Assembly (NCBI RefSeq): GCF_004000805.1 | Contig: NZ_BILY01000006.1 | Span: forward strand, 182,667-246,666 | Direction of reading: 5' to 3' | Source: Paenibacillus glycanilyticus NBRC 16618 | GTDB lineage: Bacteria; Bacillota; Bacilli; Paenibacillales; Paenibacillaceae | DNA length: 64,000 nt | Shown: positions 8,943-18,282 of the stretch, piece after piece | How positions within the stretch are numbered: the stretch's first letter is position 1 | How the letters are laid out: each line of letters starts with the position of its first letter | Program-made: the position numbers and the translations under genes | Notes under the pieces: generated by a model | Told to the model about the DNA's origin: nothing | The model's database searches: none | The model's input: the letters and a program-made list of their open reading frames with translations, nothing else

Positions 8943-9331
8943 TTGAATTAGTCAGCGAGGAACGGTGTATTTCCTGCAATATCTGCGTGAAGGTATGCCC
9001 GACCAATGTATTCGATAAAGGCGAGGACGGCATCCCCGTCATTGCGCGGCAAAGCGACTGTCAGACCTGCTTTATCTGCGAAGTATATTGCCCGGCGGAT
9101 GCGCTGTATGTCTCGCCCTATGCCGAGCAGACCGTGGAAGTGAACGAACAGGAGCTGGCCGAGCAAGGCGTGCTGGGCAGCTGGCGGGCCATTATCGGCT
9201 GGGGGCCGGGACGTACGAGAATTGCGGCGATTGATACAACGCCGTTTATCGACAGGATCCTGCCTCCCCGTACGGTCCGTCCGCAAGGCGTATCGGAAGT
9301 TGTTCGGGGCGGAGTCAAACGACCGGAATAA
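8939..9331 (+). CDS. Two-cluster 4Fe-4S ferredoxin, AprB-like (copy 2)
   Basis: 130 residues with CISCNICVKVCP and CQTCFICEVYCP, the same spacing as the ferredoxin at 4974, plus a longer basic C-terminal tail (about 20 extra residues) without cysteines. The ATGA overlap with the flavoprotein indicates coupled translation. It is the last gene of the operon and is followed by a strong terminator. Confidence 0.85.
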   Translation: MIELVSEERCISCNICVKVCPTNVFDKGEDGIPVIARQSDCQTCFICEVYCPADALYVSPYAEQTVEVNEQELAEQGVLGSWRAIIGWGPGRTRIAAIDTTPFIDRILPPRTVRPQGVSEVVRGGVKRPE

Positions 9332-9342
9332 AAGGAATAGAG

Positions 9343-9385
9343 CAAGTTCCAGGGGAGCCTTGATGCCCTGGAACTTGTTTTTTTT
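9343..9385 (+). terminator. Intrinsic terminator ending the sulfur-type operon
   Basis: Perfect 12-bp stem CAAGTTCCAGGG (9343-9354) with 9366-9377 and an eight-T tail. Confidence 0.95.
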
Positions 9386-9480
9386 GCTTGGCTGGTTAAA
9401 GTCAGGTCCTGTTTGTGTTTGCCCGGTAATGTGCTATGCTATCAACGAAAAATACTGGAATAGGACAGGAGGTTGCTAGG

Positions 9481-10158
9481 ATGTATCATTTGCTCCTGGC
9501 TGACGACGATCCGAATATTAGAGCGCTTGTCCGTTTCGTGATGACCCGCGAAGGCTATCAGGTGTTTGAAGCGCAGGATGGGGCCGAGGCGGTGGAGGTC
9601 ATGCGGCGGGAGCAGATAAACCTTGCCATTATTGATGTCATGATGCCGCGGATAGACGGATTTGAGCTATGCGAGTACATCCGGGAGCGTTATGATATCC
9701 CGATTATTATGCTGACGGCCAAGGATCAGCTGTCCGATAAAGAGCAGGGCTATCTAAGGGGAACCGATGATTACGTGACCAAGCCTTTTGAACCGGAGGA
9801 GCTGCTGTTCCGGGTTAAAGCGCTGTTCCGCCGTTATAATCAGGTATCCCATGATATCATCCGTATGAACCGCATCACGATTGACCGCAAAAATGTAGAG
9901 GTCACCGACGGCCAATCGGTACTGCTGCTGCCGATGAAGGAATTCGAGCTTCTCGCCCAGCTTGCTCAATACCCGGGACGGCTGTTTTCCCGCGAGGAGC
10001 TGATTCGACTCGTGTGGGCGGCGGATTTCGAAGGGGATGACCGGACCGTAGACGTGCATATCAAGCGGCTCCGCCAGCGCTTTGCCGATTACGCCGAAGA
10101 TTTTACCATCCAGACGGTACGGGGGATCGGGTACAAGGTTGAGGTGAAGGGGAAATGA
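9481..10158 (+). CDS. hssR: Heme-responsive response regulator HssR, OmpR/PhoB family
   Basis: 225 residues: receiver domain (1-120) with acidic pocket DDD (8-10), phosphoacceptor Asp52 in LAIIDVMMP and lysine in DDYVTKPF; winged-helix DNA-binding domain (about 130-222). Staphylococcal HssR, as I recall it, is almost the same length (224), also uses Asp52, and shares the distinctive SDKE-GTDDYVTKPFE and EGD(D/E)RTVDVHIKRLRQR stretches. ATG 9481 has AGGAGG 8 nt upstream, so the longer frame from 9436 is not used. It overlaps the kinase gene by 4 bp. Predicted role: activate hrtBA when heme accumulates. Confidence 0.88.
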   Translation: MYHLLLADDDPNIRALVRFVMTREGYQVFEAQDGAEAVEVMRREQINLAIIDVMMPRIDGFELCEYIRERYDIPIIMLTAKDQLSDKEQGYLRGTDDYVTKPFEPEELLFRVKALFRRYNQVSHDIIRMNRITIDRKNVEVTDGQSVLLLPMKEFELLAQLAQYPGRLFSREELIRLVWAADFEGDDRTVDVHIKRLRQRFADYAEDFTIQTVRGIGYKVEVKGK

Positions 10159-11534
10159 AATCTCTGTACTTCCGGGTTTTTCTGATCACCGTGGCCGTCA
10201 TACTGGTCAGCAGCGTAATCGGGTTTCTGGTGTCCAACCTTTATTACCATATGAAGCTGAAGTCTTTCAACGATGAGAAGCTGGTGGGGATTGCCCTGCA
10301 GATGAAAAGCTTTATCGAGACGGAGCCTGCCGGGATGGAGCGTTATTTGCAAAACGCGGCTTCGCTTGGTTACGAGATTTACTTGACGGACGGTCAAGGA
10401 GAAAGTCATTTTTACGGCAGAAGCTTTCGCGAGCAGGATCTCGATCAACGGGCCGTTGCTCTCGTGCTCGGCGGAGAGGTTTACCACGGGGTGGCACAGT
10501 TCCCGAACAAACCGTTTATTACCGGGTTTTTCGATAACCGGCTAAGCAATACGGTAGGCGTGCTTGTGCAGTCTTCGGGGAAAAGTTATGCCTTGTTCAT
10601 GCGGCCGGACGTTCTATTGCAATTTGGCGAGCTTCGCACCTTTTTTGCCCTGGTCGGCTTGTATACGGTACTCATCAGCATTCTCTTGTTCCTGATCAGT
10701 ACCCGCTATTTGGTCAAGCCGATTACAAGGCTAACGGAGGCGACCAAGCGTATCGCGCAAGGCAATTACAACCTTCGTCTGCCCACGAGAAGACGCGATG
10801 AAATCGGTCAGCTTGCCGAACATTTCATGACGATGAGCAAGGAGCTCGAGCGCGTGGATCAGACCCGCCAGCAGTTCGTCTCGAATGTGTCGCATGAAAT
10901 TCAATCGCCGCTTACTTCGATTCAGGGGTTTGCCGCCGTGTTAAGGGAGCAAGAGCTTCCGAGCGAGGAACGCAGGCATTACGCCGATATTATCGAAGCG
11001 GAAAGCCGCCATCTCTCTATTCTCAGCAAGCAGCTGCTGCTTCTTTCTTCGCTTGAGCAGGGCGAAGAGGCTTTGAACAAAAAGCATTTTTCCCTCTATA
11101 AACACATTCGCCAAGCCGTTCAAGTTCTGCAGTGGCAGCTGGAGGAGAAGGATTTGCTGCTTAAGCTGTCCGTTCCCGATTCGATTACGCTTTATGGCGA
11201 TGAAGTGCTGCTGCAGCAGGTGTGGATGAATCTGCTTGGCAATGCCATCAACTATATTCCGCCCGGGAGAAGCATCGAGGTTTACGCGGAAAAGACATTG
11301 TCCCATATCGTTGTGTCGGTCTCGGATACAGGGGACGGCATTCCGCCCGAGCATCTTCCTTTTCTTTTTGACCGGTTTTACCGGGTTGACCGTGCACGCG
11401 AGCGGACTTCGGGGCGGACGGGCCTTGGACTAGCTATCGTGAAAAAGATCGTGCAGCTGCACGGCGGGGAAATCGAAGCCGCAAGCTCGCCCGGAGCGGG
11501 CACTAGTATTACCGTTAGACTTCCCAATTTGTAA
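10155..11534 (+). CDS. hssS: Heme-sensing histidine kinase HssS
   Basis: 459-residue membrane kinase (S. aureus HssS about 457). N-terminal helix (about 8-30), extracytoplasmic sensor with HssS-like FYGRSFRE, ITGFFDN..NTVG and ALFMRPD segments, second helix (about 165-188), HAMP, HisKA with His247 in NVSHEIQSPL, then ATPase N box (NLLGNAINY), G1 (DTGDGIP) and G2 (GRTGLGLAI). Overlaps hssR by ATGA. In the known system heme or heme-damaged membrane activates the kinase; conservation of the sensor segment supports the same input here. Confidence 0.87.
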   Translation: MKSLYFRVFLITVAVILVSSVIGFLVSNLYYHMKLKSFNDEKLVGIALQMKSFIETEPAGMERYLQNAASLGYEIYLTDGQGESHFYGRSFREQDLDQRAVALVLGGEVYHGVAQFPNKPFITGFFDNRLSNTVGVLVQSSGKSYALFMRPDVLLQFGELRTFFALVGLYTVLISILLFLISTRYLVKPITRLTEATKRIAQGNYNLRLPTRRRDEIGQLAEHFMTMSKELERVDQTRQQFVSNVSHEIQSPLTSIQGFAAVLREQELPSEERRHYADIIEAESRHLSILSKQLLLLSSLEQGEEALNKKHFSLYKHIRQAVQVLQWQLEEKDLLLKLSVPDSITLYGDEVLLQQVWMNLLGNAINYIPPGRSIEVYAEKTLSHIVVSVSDTGDGIPPEHLPFLFDRFYRVDRARERTSGRTGLGLAIVKKIVQLHGGEIEAASSPGAGTSITVRLPNL

Positions 11535-11540
11535 TGATTC

Positions 11541-11560
11541 GTTCACGCGCCGTTCATTTT
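11541..11560 (+). promoter_or_regulatory. Candidate HssR binding site (direct repeat) upstream of hrtB
   Basis: Two 9-bp repeats starting GTTCA (GTTCACGCG and GTTCATTTT) separated by CC, seven bases after the hssS stop. The S. aureus HssR site, as I recall it, is GTTCATATT-N2-GTTCATATT, the same 9-2-9 geometry with the second half almost intact. It would give hrtBA its own heme-inducible promoter inside the four-gene unit. Confidence 0.7.
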
Positions 11561-11599
11561 CGCTTCCTACACTTGAGCTATCAAAGGGAGGGAAGCAAC

Positions 11600-12712
11600 A
11601 TGTATTTGGCTATACGGGAAATGAGGTTTTCAAAGGTCCGCTATACGCTTATCGCAACGATTATGCTGCTGGTCTCTTTTCTGGTCCTGTTTGTTACGGG
11701 ACTTGCGCGGGGACTCGCTTACGACAACGCGGCATCGATAGAAAATATGGAAGCTACGCATTTTTTAATGGAGAAGGATTCCAACCACCGGTTTACCCGC
11801 TCTCAGGTTGGAGCGGAGGCTCTTGAACAGGCCAAGTCAATCGCCGGCGAGAACAACGCGCAGCCGCTTGGCGTTCGGATGACTACGGTAACCTTGGAAG
11901 AGTATAAGCTTGATGTGACGCTGCTTGCCGTGGAGCCGGAAGGCTGGCTTACGCCGCCGGCCGCCCAGGGGAGTTCTCTTGAAGAAGCCGGTGTTGGTTC
12001 CGTGCTTGTCGACAGCAAGTTAAAGGACTCGGGAGTGCGCATCGGTTCAACGCTCGTTGATCAGGCCTCCGGCATGAAATGGACGGTTGCCGGGTTTGTT
12101 GACCGGGAATCATTCAGTCATTCCCCCGCCGTATTTCTAAGCGAGCATGACTGGAGGCAGCTTCAGCAGGTGGCGGCGGCTAGGAGCGGAATGCCAACCG
12201 ACACCACCTACAGTGCCATAGCGGTTAAGGCCGGCAAGCAGCAGGCCGAGCGCCTTGCCGCAGCCTTGCCGGATAACGAAATCGTGACGAAATCGGAAGC
12301 AGTCTCGGCCATCCCCGGCTATAAGGAAGAGCAGGGTTCGTTAATGATGATGATTGTGTTCCTATTTGTCATTTCGGCTTTTGTCCTGGCGGTATTCTTT
12401 TATGTCATTACGATTCAAAAGAGCAGCCAATTCGGTATTCTGAAGGCGATCGGTACACGCGCCTCTTACCTTGCCGGCAGCGTGGCTTTGCAGGTGCTGC
12501 TCTTATGCCTCGGAAGCTTGACTATCAGCGTGCTACTGGTTCAAGCGTTGGAATCGGTATTGCCTAGCGGCATGCCGTTTCAGCTTCCCGCCTCTACGCT
12601 TGCTCTTACAAGCGGAGCTTTTCTGGCCATGTCGCTGGCAGGCTCCCTGCTATCCGTATGGAAAGTGAGCCGAATAAACGCCTTGGATGCGATAGGGAGG
12701 ACGGCAGCATGA
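11600..12712 (+). CDS. hrtB: Heme efflux ABC transporter permease HrtB (FtsX-type)
   Basis: 370-residue permease of the MacB/FtsX superfamily: one N-terminal helix (about 18-38), a large extracytoplasmic domain (about 40-255), then three C-terminal helices including FYVITIQKSSQFGILKAIGTR, the typical FtsX coupling segment. It starts like HrtB with a short MYLAIRE cytoplasmic lead. ATG 11600 has GGGAGGG 7 nt upstream; the longer frame from 11534 would overlap the HssR box. It overlaps hrtA by ATGA. Exports excess heme or relieves membrane heme toxicity with HrtA. Confidence 0.87.
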   Translation: MYLAIREMRFSKVRYTLIATIMLLVSFLVLFVTGLARGLAYDNAASIENMEATHFLMEKDSNHRFTRSQVGAEALEQAKSIAGENNAQPLGVRMTTVTLEEYKLDVTLLAVEPEGWLTPPAAQGSSLEEAGVGSVLVDSKLKDSGVRIGSTLVDQASGMKWTVAGFVDRESFSHSPAVFLSEHDWRQLQQVAAARSGMPTDTTYSAIAVKAGKQQAERLAAALPDNEIVTKSEAVSAIPGYKEEQGSLMMMIVFLFVISAFVLAVFFYVITIQKSSQFGILKAIGTRASYLAGSVALQVLLLCLGSLTISVLLVQALESVLPSGMPFQLPASTLALTSGAFLAMSLAGSLLSVWKVSRINALDAIGRTAA

Positions 12713-13386
12713 GACATCGGATCGTTTTGCAAAATATAACGCATTCGTTCGAGGATGGCGGCATGCGGCGCGTCGTCCTGGATAATCTGAATGTAAGCGT
12801 TGCGGAAGGTGAGCTTGTAGCCGTGATGGGGCCGTCCGGCTCCGGGAAAAGCACGTTCCTTTCCATTGCGGGAGCGCTTCTCGAGCCAACAAGCGGCGAT
12901 GTGCTGGTTGACGGGCAATCGGTCATCGGCAAAGCTCATCAGGAGCTGTCGGACATGAGGCTTCATAAGCTCGGATTTATTTTTCAAAGCGCTAATCTGA
13001 TTCCTTATTTGAAAGTGGAGGAGCAGCTGTTATTTGTGGCGAAGCAGGGAGGCGTGGACAAAAAGCAGGCAACGGGCAGGGCGAGGGAGCTGCTTCAGAA
13101 GCTGGGCTTGACCCATCGCCGCAGCTCCTATCCGGAGAAGCTGTCCGGGGGAGAGCGCCAGCGCGTCGCAATCGCGAGAGCGCTCATGAATGATCCGGCC
13201 GTTCTGCTTGCGGACGAACCAACGGCAAGCCTTGACGCAAGCCGCGGGATGGATGTTGTGCGTATGATCGCGGGCGAGGCTAAGGAGCAGGGCAAAGCCG
13301 CTATTATGGTGACTCACGATGAACGGGTTCTTCCGTTATGCGACCGCGTTTTGTATCTGGAGGAAGGGCGTTTGGTTGCGCATTAG
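12709..13386 (+). CDS. hrtA: Heme efflux ABC transporter ATPase HrtA
   Basis: 225 residues, MacB/LolD-type ATPase. Walker A GPSGSGKST (about 39-47), Q-loop FQSANLI, signature LSGGERQRVAIARAL, Walker B VLLADEPTASLD and switch HD in MVTHDE are all present. The STFLSIAGALL..PTSG segment after Walker A is HrtA-like. ATG 12709 has GGGAGG 8 nt upstream and overlaps the hrtB stop. Gene order hssR-hssS-hrtB-hrtA on one strand differs from S. aureus, where the two pairs are divergent. Confidence 0.88.
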   Translation: MRHRIVLQNITHSFEDGGMRRVVLDNLNVSVAEGELVAVMGPSGSGKSTFLSIAGALLEPTSGDVLVDGQSVIGKAHQELSDMRLHKLGFIFQSANLIPYLKVEEQLLFVAKQGGVDKKQATGRARELLQKLGLTHRRSSYPEKLSGGERQRVAIARALMNDPAVLLADEPTASLDASRGMDVVRMIAGEAKEQGKAAIMVTHDERVLPLCDRVLYLEEGRLVAH

Positions 13387-13434
13387 TTTATTGTCCGAGT
13401 TTATTGTCCTTTTGCTGCGCGCTGACCAAGTGGG

Positions 13435-13625
13435 CTACGTTGGAATTCATCCAGTAAAATGCGCTGGTTTCGCTTAGGAACATGTGCTACGTTGGAATCT
13501 ATGCAGGAAAATAGGCTCGTTCCAGAACATTTCGCTTAATTACGGTGATTTTACTGGAGCCAATCCAACGTAGCTAAGGCGCAGTCTCATTTTTGCCTCT
13601 TTCTACTGTAGTGAATCCAATGTAG
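13435..13625. repeat. Four-unit palindromic intergenic element, copy 1 (two forward, two reverse 26-bp units)
   Basis: The 339-bp gap after hrtA holds two forward 26-bp units (13435-13460, 13487-13512) with core CTACGTTGGAATT..TCCAGTAAAAT and two reverse-complement units (13548-13573, 13600-13625) with TTTTACTG..AATCCAACGTAG. The four units can fold into nested hairpins on either strand. The same F-F-R-R order occurs at 19639-19828. No ORF of note lies inside. See Findings. Confidence 0.8.
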
Positions 13626-13725
13626 AAAAAGGTAAAGGGCAACCGGACATGGTTGCCTATTTTTATTTGATAGCTTTCGCTGCGCATGAAGGCATGAGGA
13701 ATAAAGAAGGGAGAGTATACAACCT

Positions 13726-14133
13726 TTGAGGAATGAAGATAGACGAAAATTTCGCAGGCTGAAGCGAAGAACGGCTAGGAAGGTACGTTGCGTTGGTGCT
13801 GATTTTAGCCCTGAAAAAAGCAAAATGATTATAGATGCCATAGTGTCTCATGCTAATGACAATCGGGACAAGCCTAGGATGAAGCTATGTATGGTTAGTA
13901 GGGATCAAGGAGTTACTTGGACAGAAGAGTTGATTAATAAGGCTATCACTAACCCCGAAGCATCAACTTTGAAGGCAGGAGACTTGATCAAAGAACGAGG
14001 GGGAGAATTTGTGTATGTAGTTGTAGCTAATGAATGTCAAAACAAAATCAACACGCCTTTCCAAGACAATCCTGATTCTCCTTTTTTCCTTCCGGACGGT
14101 CACCTATATTGGTCTGCACTGCCATATGAATAA
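13726..14133 (+). CDS. Orphan hypothetical protein
   Basis: 135-residue soluble protein that I do not recognise. The N-terminus is very basic (RRKFRRLKRRTARKVR, about 6-21); the middle and C-terminus are mixed with no cysteine pattern, signal or membrane helix, ending GHLYWSALPYE. It appears to begin at TTG 13726, with AAGGGAGAG about 11 nt upstream. Base composition is visibly poorer in GC than the flanking operons and codon use differs, which suggests recent transfer. No partner gene is adjacent, so no role is proposed. Confidence 0.5.
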   Translation: MRNEDRRKFRRLKRRTARKVRCVGADFSPEKSKMIIDAIVSHANDNRDKPRMKLCMVSRDQGVTWTEELINKAITNPEASTLKAGDLIKERGGEFVYVVVANECQNKINTPFQDNPDSPFFLPDGHLYWSALPYE

Positions 14134-14206
14134 TTGAACCTTTTTCGCTGTTGCGCTCGTTCTATTCCATATGGTAATTTCTGAGAATGGGGAGGGCGTG
14201 GCGTTA

Positions 14207-14748
14207 ATGCTGAGCAGAGGATTGAAAATAACCGGTATCGTTCTATTTATTTTATTAGCTCTTGCTGGATTAATCGTATGGAAATACGATTTTCCGAAGA
14301 AGATAAATCTTACTTATCCTGCAGTGGAGTTCCGGCCGGGAGATCCGTCTACGGTTGATAAAACGACGGTGACGGTAAAAGGAAATTTCACCGGAAGCTG
14401 TTCCGTAATCAGAGCTTTACGGGAAAGATTGAGATCGCAAAGTATGACGTGACGAAAGCGAATATGATGCGAACCACTTTTTATGAAGATACAAAGAGTG
14501 GTTGGGGAGTTACGGTTTATCTTGATAGCACCCACGATTCAACTACAGGAGCTCTCAAAGCTTGGAATATTGTGCAGTTCAGTTCAATCTGGAAAACAGG
14601 CGAATTCGAAAGCTTAAAGCTGCTGCTGTTTGAACCGGTTGGGTCTGCGTCAGGCCAAGGCAAAGACCTCCAAATCCTGGCTCCAGCCACGGATTATGAT
14701 AGCGCCTTTGCTCTTTCCGAGCAGTATAAAGAGCGGGGTCAATATTAG
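14207..14748 (+). pseudogene. Frameshifted membrane-anchored hypothetical protein
   Basis: Two overlapping frames make one protein. The first (from ATG 14207, GGAGGG 10 nt upstream) gives an N-terminal helix (about 6-26) and a short extracytoplasmic start ending VKGNFTG. The second, read through 14387-14450 before its own ATG at 14449, gives FHRKLFRNQSFTGKIEIAKYD and then MTKANMMRT to the stop at 14748. Restoring one base near 14385-14390 joins them into about 180 residues. Either a real mutation or a sequencing error. The family is a small anchored protein I cannot name. Confidence 0.65.
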
Positions 14749-15915
<1,167 letters not shown>

Positions 15916-15949
15916 ATTATTTATTGCATTTATGAGGAGGAACCTAACA

Positions 15950-18142
15950 ATGGCTATTATTTACGATCAAGAAACCCGCGTATTTCATCTGCAATCCAAA
16001 AACACAAGCTACGCGTTTCAAATTCTGAAGCAGGGTTATCCCGCTCACATTTATTGGGGCAAGAAGGTAAGAGGCCTGCAGCTTAACCGCCTGCTCCAGA
16101 TCAAGGAAAGAGCTTCGTTCAGCCCGAATCCGGACCAGAACCAGCTGGATCTGTCGCTTGATGCTTTGCCGCAGGAGTACCCTTCCTATGGAGCAACCGA
16201 TTTCCGTTCGCCGGCTTACCAAGTGAAGCTGCCTAACGGCTCCACGATTCTGGAATTGACTTACCACTCCCACGAGATTTACAGCGGGAAAAAGAAACTC
16301 GACGGCCTGCCGGCTGTTTATGTCGAGTCGGACTCGGAAGCGCAGACGCTTGAGCTGACGCTGAAGGATGACCTGACCGGACTTGAGGCGGTACTGTCCT
16401 ATACGGTATTCGAGGAGCATGACGCGATTACGCGTTCCGTGAAATTCATTAATAGCGGCGAGATGACGCTTGATCTGCAGCGCGCGCTTAGCATGAGCGT
16501 GGATTTCGTCCATGACCGCTTCGAAATGCTGCAATTGTCCGGCGCATGGGCGCGCGAGCGTTACGTGCACAAACGTAAGCTTGAGCCAGGCATGCAATCC
16601 GTAGAGAGCCGCCGCGGTTCCTCCAGCCATATGCAAAATCCGTTCCTCGCCTTGCTCAGCGAAGGCGCAACCGAGGATCATGGCGATGTTTACGGCGTTA
16701 ACCTTGTATACAGCGGCAGCTTTATCGCGGGCGTTGAAGTCGATCAATACCATTCGTCGCGTTTGTTTATCGGCATTAATCCGTTCGACTTCAACTGGAA
16801 GCTGGAAGCCGGAGCGCAGTTCCAGACGCCGGAAGCGGTTATGGTGTTCTCGCCTGACGGACTTGGCGGCATGTCCCGCATTTATCATGAGCTGTATCGC
16901 ACAAGACTGGTTCGCGGGGAATTCCGCGACAAGACCCGTCCTATCCTCGTCAACAACTGGGAAGCGACGTACTTCAACTTCAACGCGGACAAAATCGAAG
17001 CGATCGCTACGGCGGGCAAAGAGCTGGGCATCGAAATGTTTGTACTCGACGACGGCTGGTTCGGCAAACGCAATAACGATACAACGTCCCTTGGCGACTG
17101 GTTTGTAGACAAGAACAAGCTGCCGAACGGACTCGAGGATCTGGTTGCCCGGGTAAAACGTCTCGATATGCAATTTGGCTTGTGGTTCGAGCCGGAGATG
17201 ATCTCGCCGGAGAGCGAGCTGTACAAGGCGCATCCGGACTGGTGCCTCCATGTGGAAGGCCGCCGCAGATCGCAGGGCCGCAATCAGCTTATTCTCGACT
17301 TCTCCCGCCAGGATGTGAGAGACTACATCGTGAAGACGGTATCGGATATTCTGTCGAGCGCGCCTATCACTTACGTGAAATGGGACATGAACCGCAACAT
17401 GACGGAGATCGGGTCCGCTCTCCTGCCGGCTGACCGCCAGCGCGAGACGGCTCACCGCTACATGCTGGGACTGTATGAAGTACTCGAGACGATTACATCG
17501 TCGTTCCCGCACATTCTGTTCGAGAGCTGCTCGGGCGGCGGCGGACGTTTCGATCCGGGCATGCTGTATTACATGCCGCAGACTTGGACCAGCGATAATA
17601 CCGATGCGGTATCCCGCCTGAAAATTCAGTACGGCACAAGCATCGTTTATCCGATCAGCACGATGGGCGCCCATGTATCGGCGATTCCTAACCATCAGGT
17701 TGGCCGTAAAGCCTCCCTTGAAACTCGCGGCAACGTAGCTTTGTCCGGCAACTTCGGTTACGAGCTGGACCTCACCGTGTTTACGGATGAAGAAAAAGAA
17801 GCCGTGAAGAAGCAGGTTGAACTGTACAAAGAGGTTCGTCCTTTGGTGCAATTCGGCGACTTCTACCGTCTGCTTAGCCCGTTTGAGGGTAACGAAACGG
17901 CTTGGATGTTTGTCTCCAAAGACAAGAGCGAAGCGTTTGTCGTTTACGTATCCGTTCTTCAAGAGGCTAATCAGAAGCTGGACCGCCTCCGCCTGAAAGG
18001 GCTAGATCCGAACTTCGACTATGTACTCGACGGAGAAGAAGGCGCATTCGGCGGCGACGAGCTGATGCATGCCGGCATCCAGGCACCACTCTTCCATGGC
18101 GATTATTCGAGCAAGGTATTCCGCTTCCGCGCGGTAAAATAA
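15950..18142 (+). CDS. Alpha-galactosidase, glycoside hydrolase family 36
   Basis: 730-residue cytoplasmic enzyme that removes terminal alpha-galactose from raffinose-type sugars or melibiose. N-terminal beta-sandwich (about 1-325), then the (beta/alpha)8 barrel with WEATYFNFN, LDDGWFGKR, FGLWFEPEMIS, nucleophile Asp479 in KWDMNRN, FESCSGGGGRFDPG and acid/base Asp549 in WTSDNTDA, then a C-terminal beta domain. Length and residue numbers closely match Geobacillus AgaA/AgaB-type enzymes. No signal peptide, so the sugar must be imported. ATG 15950 has GAGGAGG 9 nt upstream. Confidence 0.95.
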   Translation: MAIIYDQETRVFHLQSKNTSYAFQILKQGYPAHIYWGKKVRGLQLNRLLQIKERASFSPNPDQNQLDLSLDALPQEYPSYGATDFRSPAYQVKLPNGSTILELTYHSHEIYSGKKKLDGLPAVYVESDSEAQTLELTLKDDLTGLEAVLSYTVFEEHDAITRSVKFINSGEMTLDLQRALSMSVDFVHDRFEMLQLSGAWARERYVHKRKLEPGMQSVESRRGSSSHMQNPFLALLSEGATEDHGDVYGVNLVYSGSFIAGVEVDQYHSSRLFIGINPFDFNWKLEAGAQFQTPEAVMVFSPDGLGGMSRIYHELYRTRLVRGEFRDKTRPILVNNWEATYFNFNADKIEAIATAGKELGIEMFVLDDGWFGKRNNDTTSLGDWFVDKNKLPNGLEDLVARVKRLDMQFGLWFEPEMISPESELYKAHPDWCLHVEGRRRSQGRNQLILDFSRQDVRDYIVKTVSDILSSAPITYVKWDMNRNMTEIGSALLPADRQRETAHRYMLGLYEVLETITSSFPHILFESCSGGGGRFDPGMLYYMPQTWTSDNTDAVSRLKIQYGTSIVYPISTMGAHVSAIPNHQVGRKASLETRGNVALSGNFGYELDLTVFTDEEKEAVKKQVELYKEVRPLVQFGDFYRLLSPFEGNETAWMFVSKDKSEAFVVYVSVLQEANQKLDRLRLKGLDPNFDYVLDGEEGAFGGDELMHAGIQAPLFHGDYSSKVFRFRAVK

Positions 18143-18147
18143 ATAGT

Positions 18148-18187
18148 AAAAATCCTGAAAGGGCGAAGCTCCTTTCAGGATTTTTTT
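18148..18187 (+). terminator. Intrinsic terminator after alpha-galactosidase
   Basis: Perfect 15-bp stem AAAAATCCTGAAAGG (18148-18162) with 18171-18185 and a T tail. Confidence 0.92.
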
Positions 18188-18282
18188 GTAACGATAAGAA
18201 AGGTTAAATTTTACTAGTAAGCATATTTATAGGCCTGAGCTCGAGTACAATAGAAGGAAGAGAATAAGAGCCGAAGGAGGTT

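Noticed and set aside
12709..13386. BceAB-type antimicrobial peptide transporter
   Set aside because: The permease has one FtsX domain and 370 residues, not the ten-helix BceB, and kinase and regulator match HssS/HssR.
15944..17962. 672-codon open frame antisense to alpha-galactosidase
   Set aside because: The sense frame encodes a GH36 enzyme with all catalytic motifs; the antisense product is Arg/Leu-rich with no domain.
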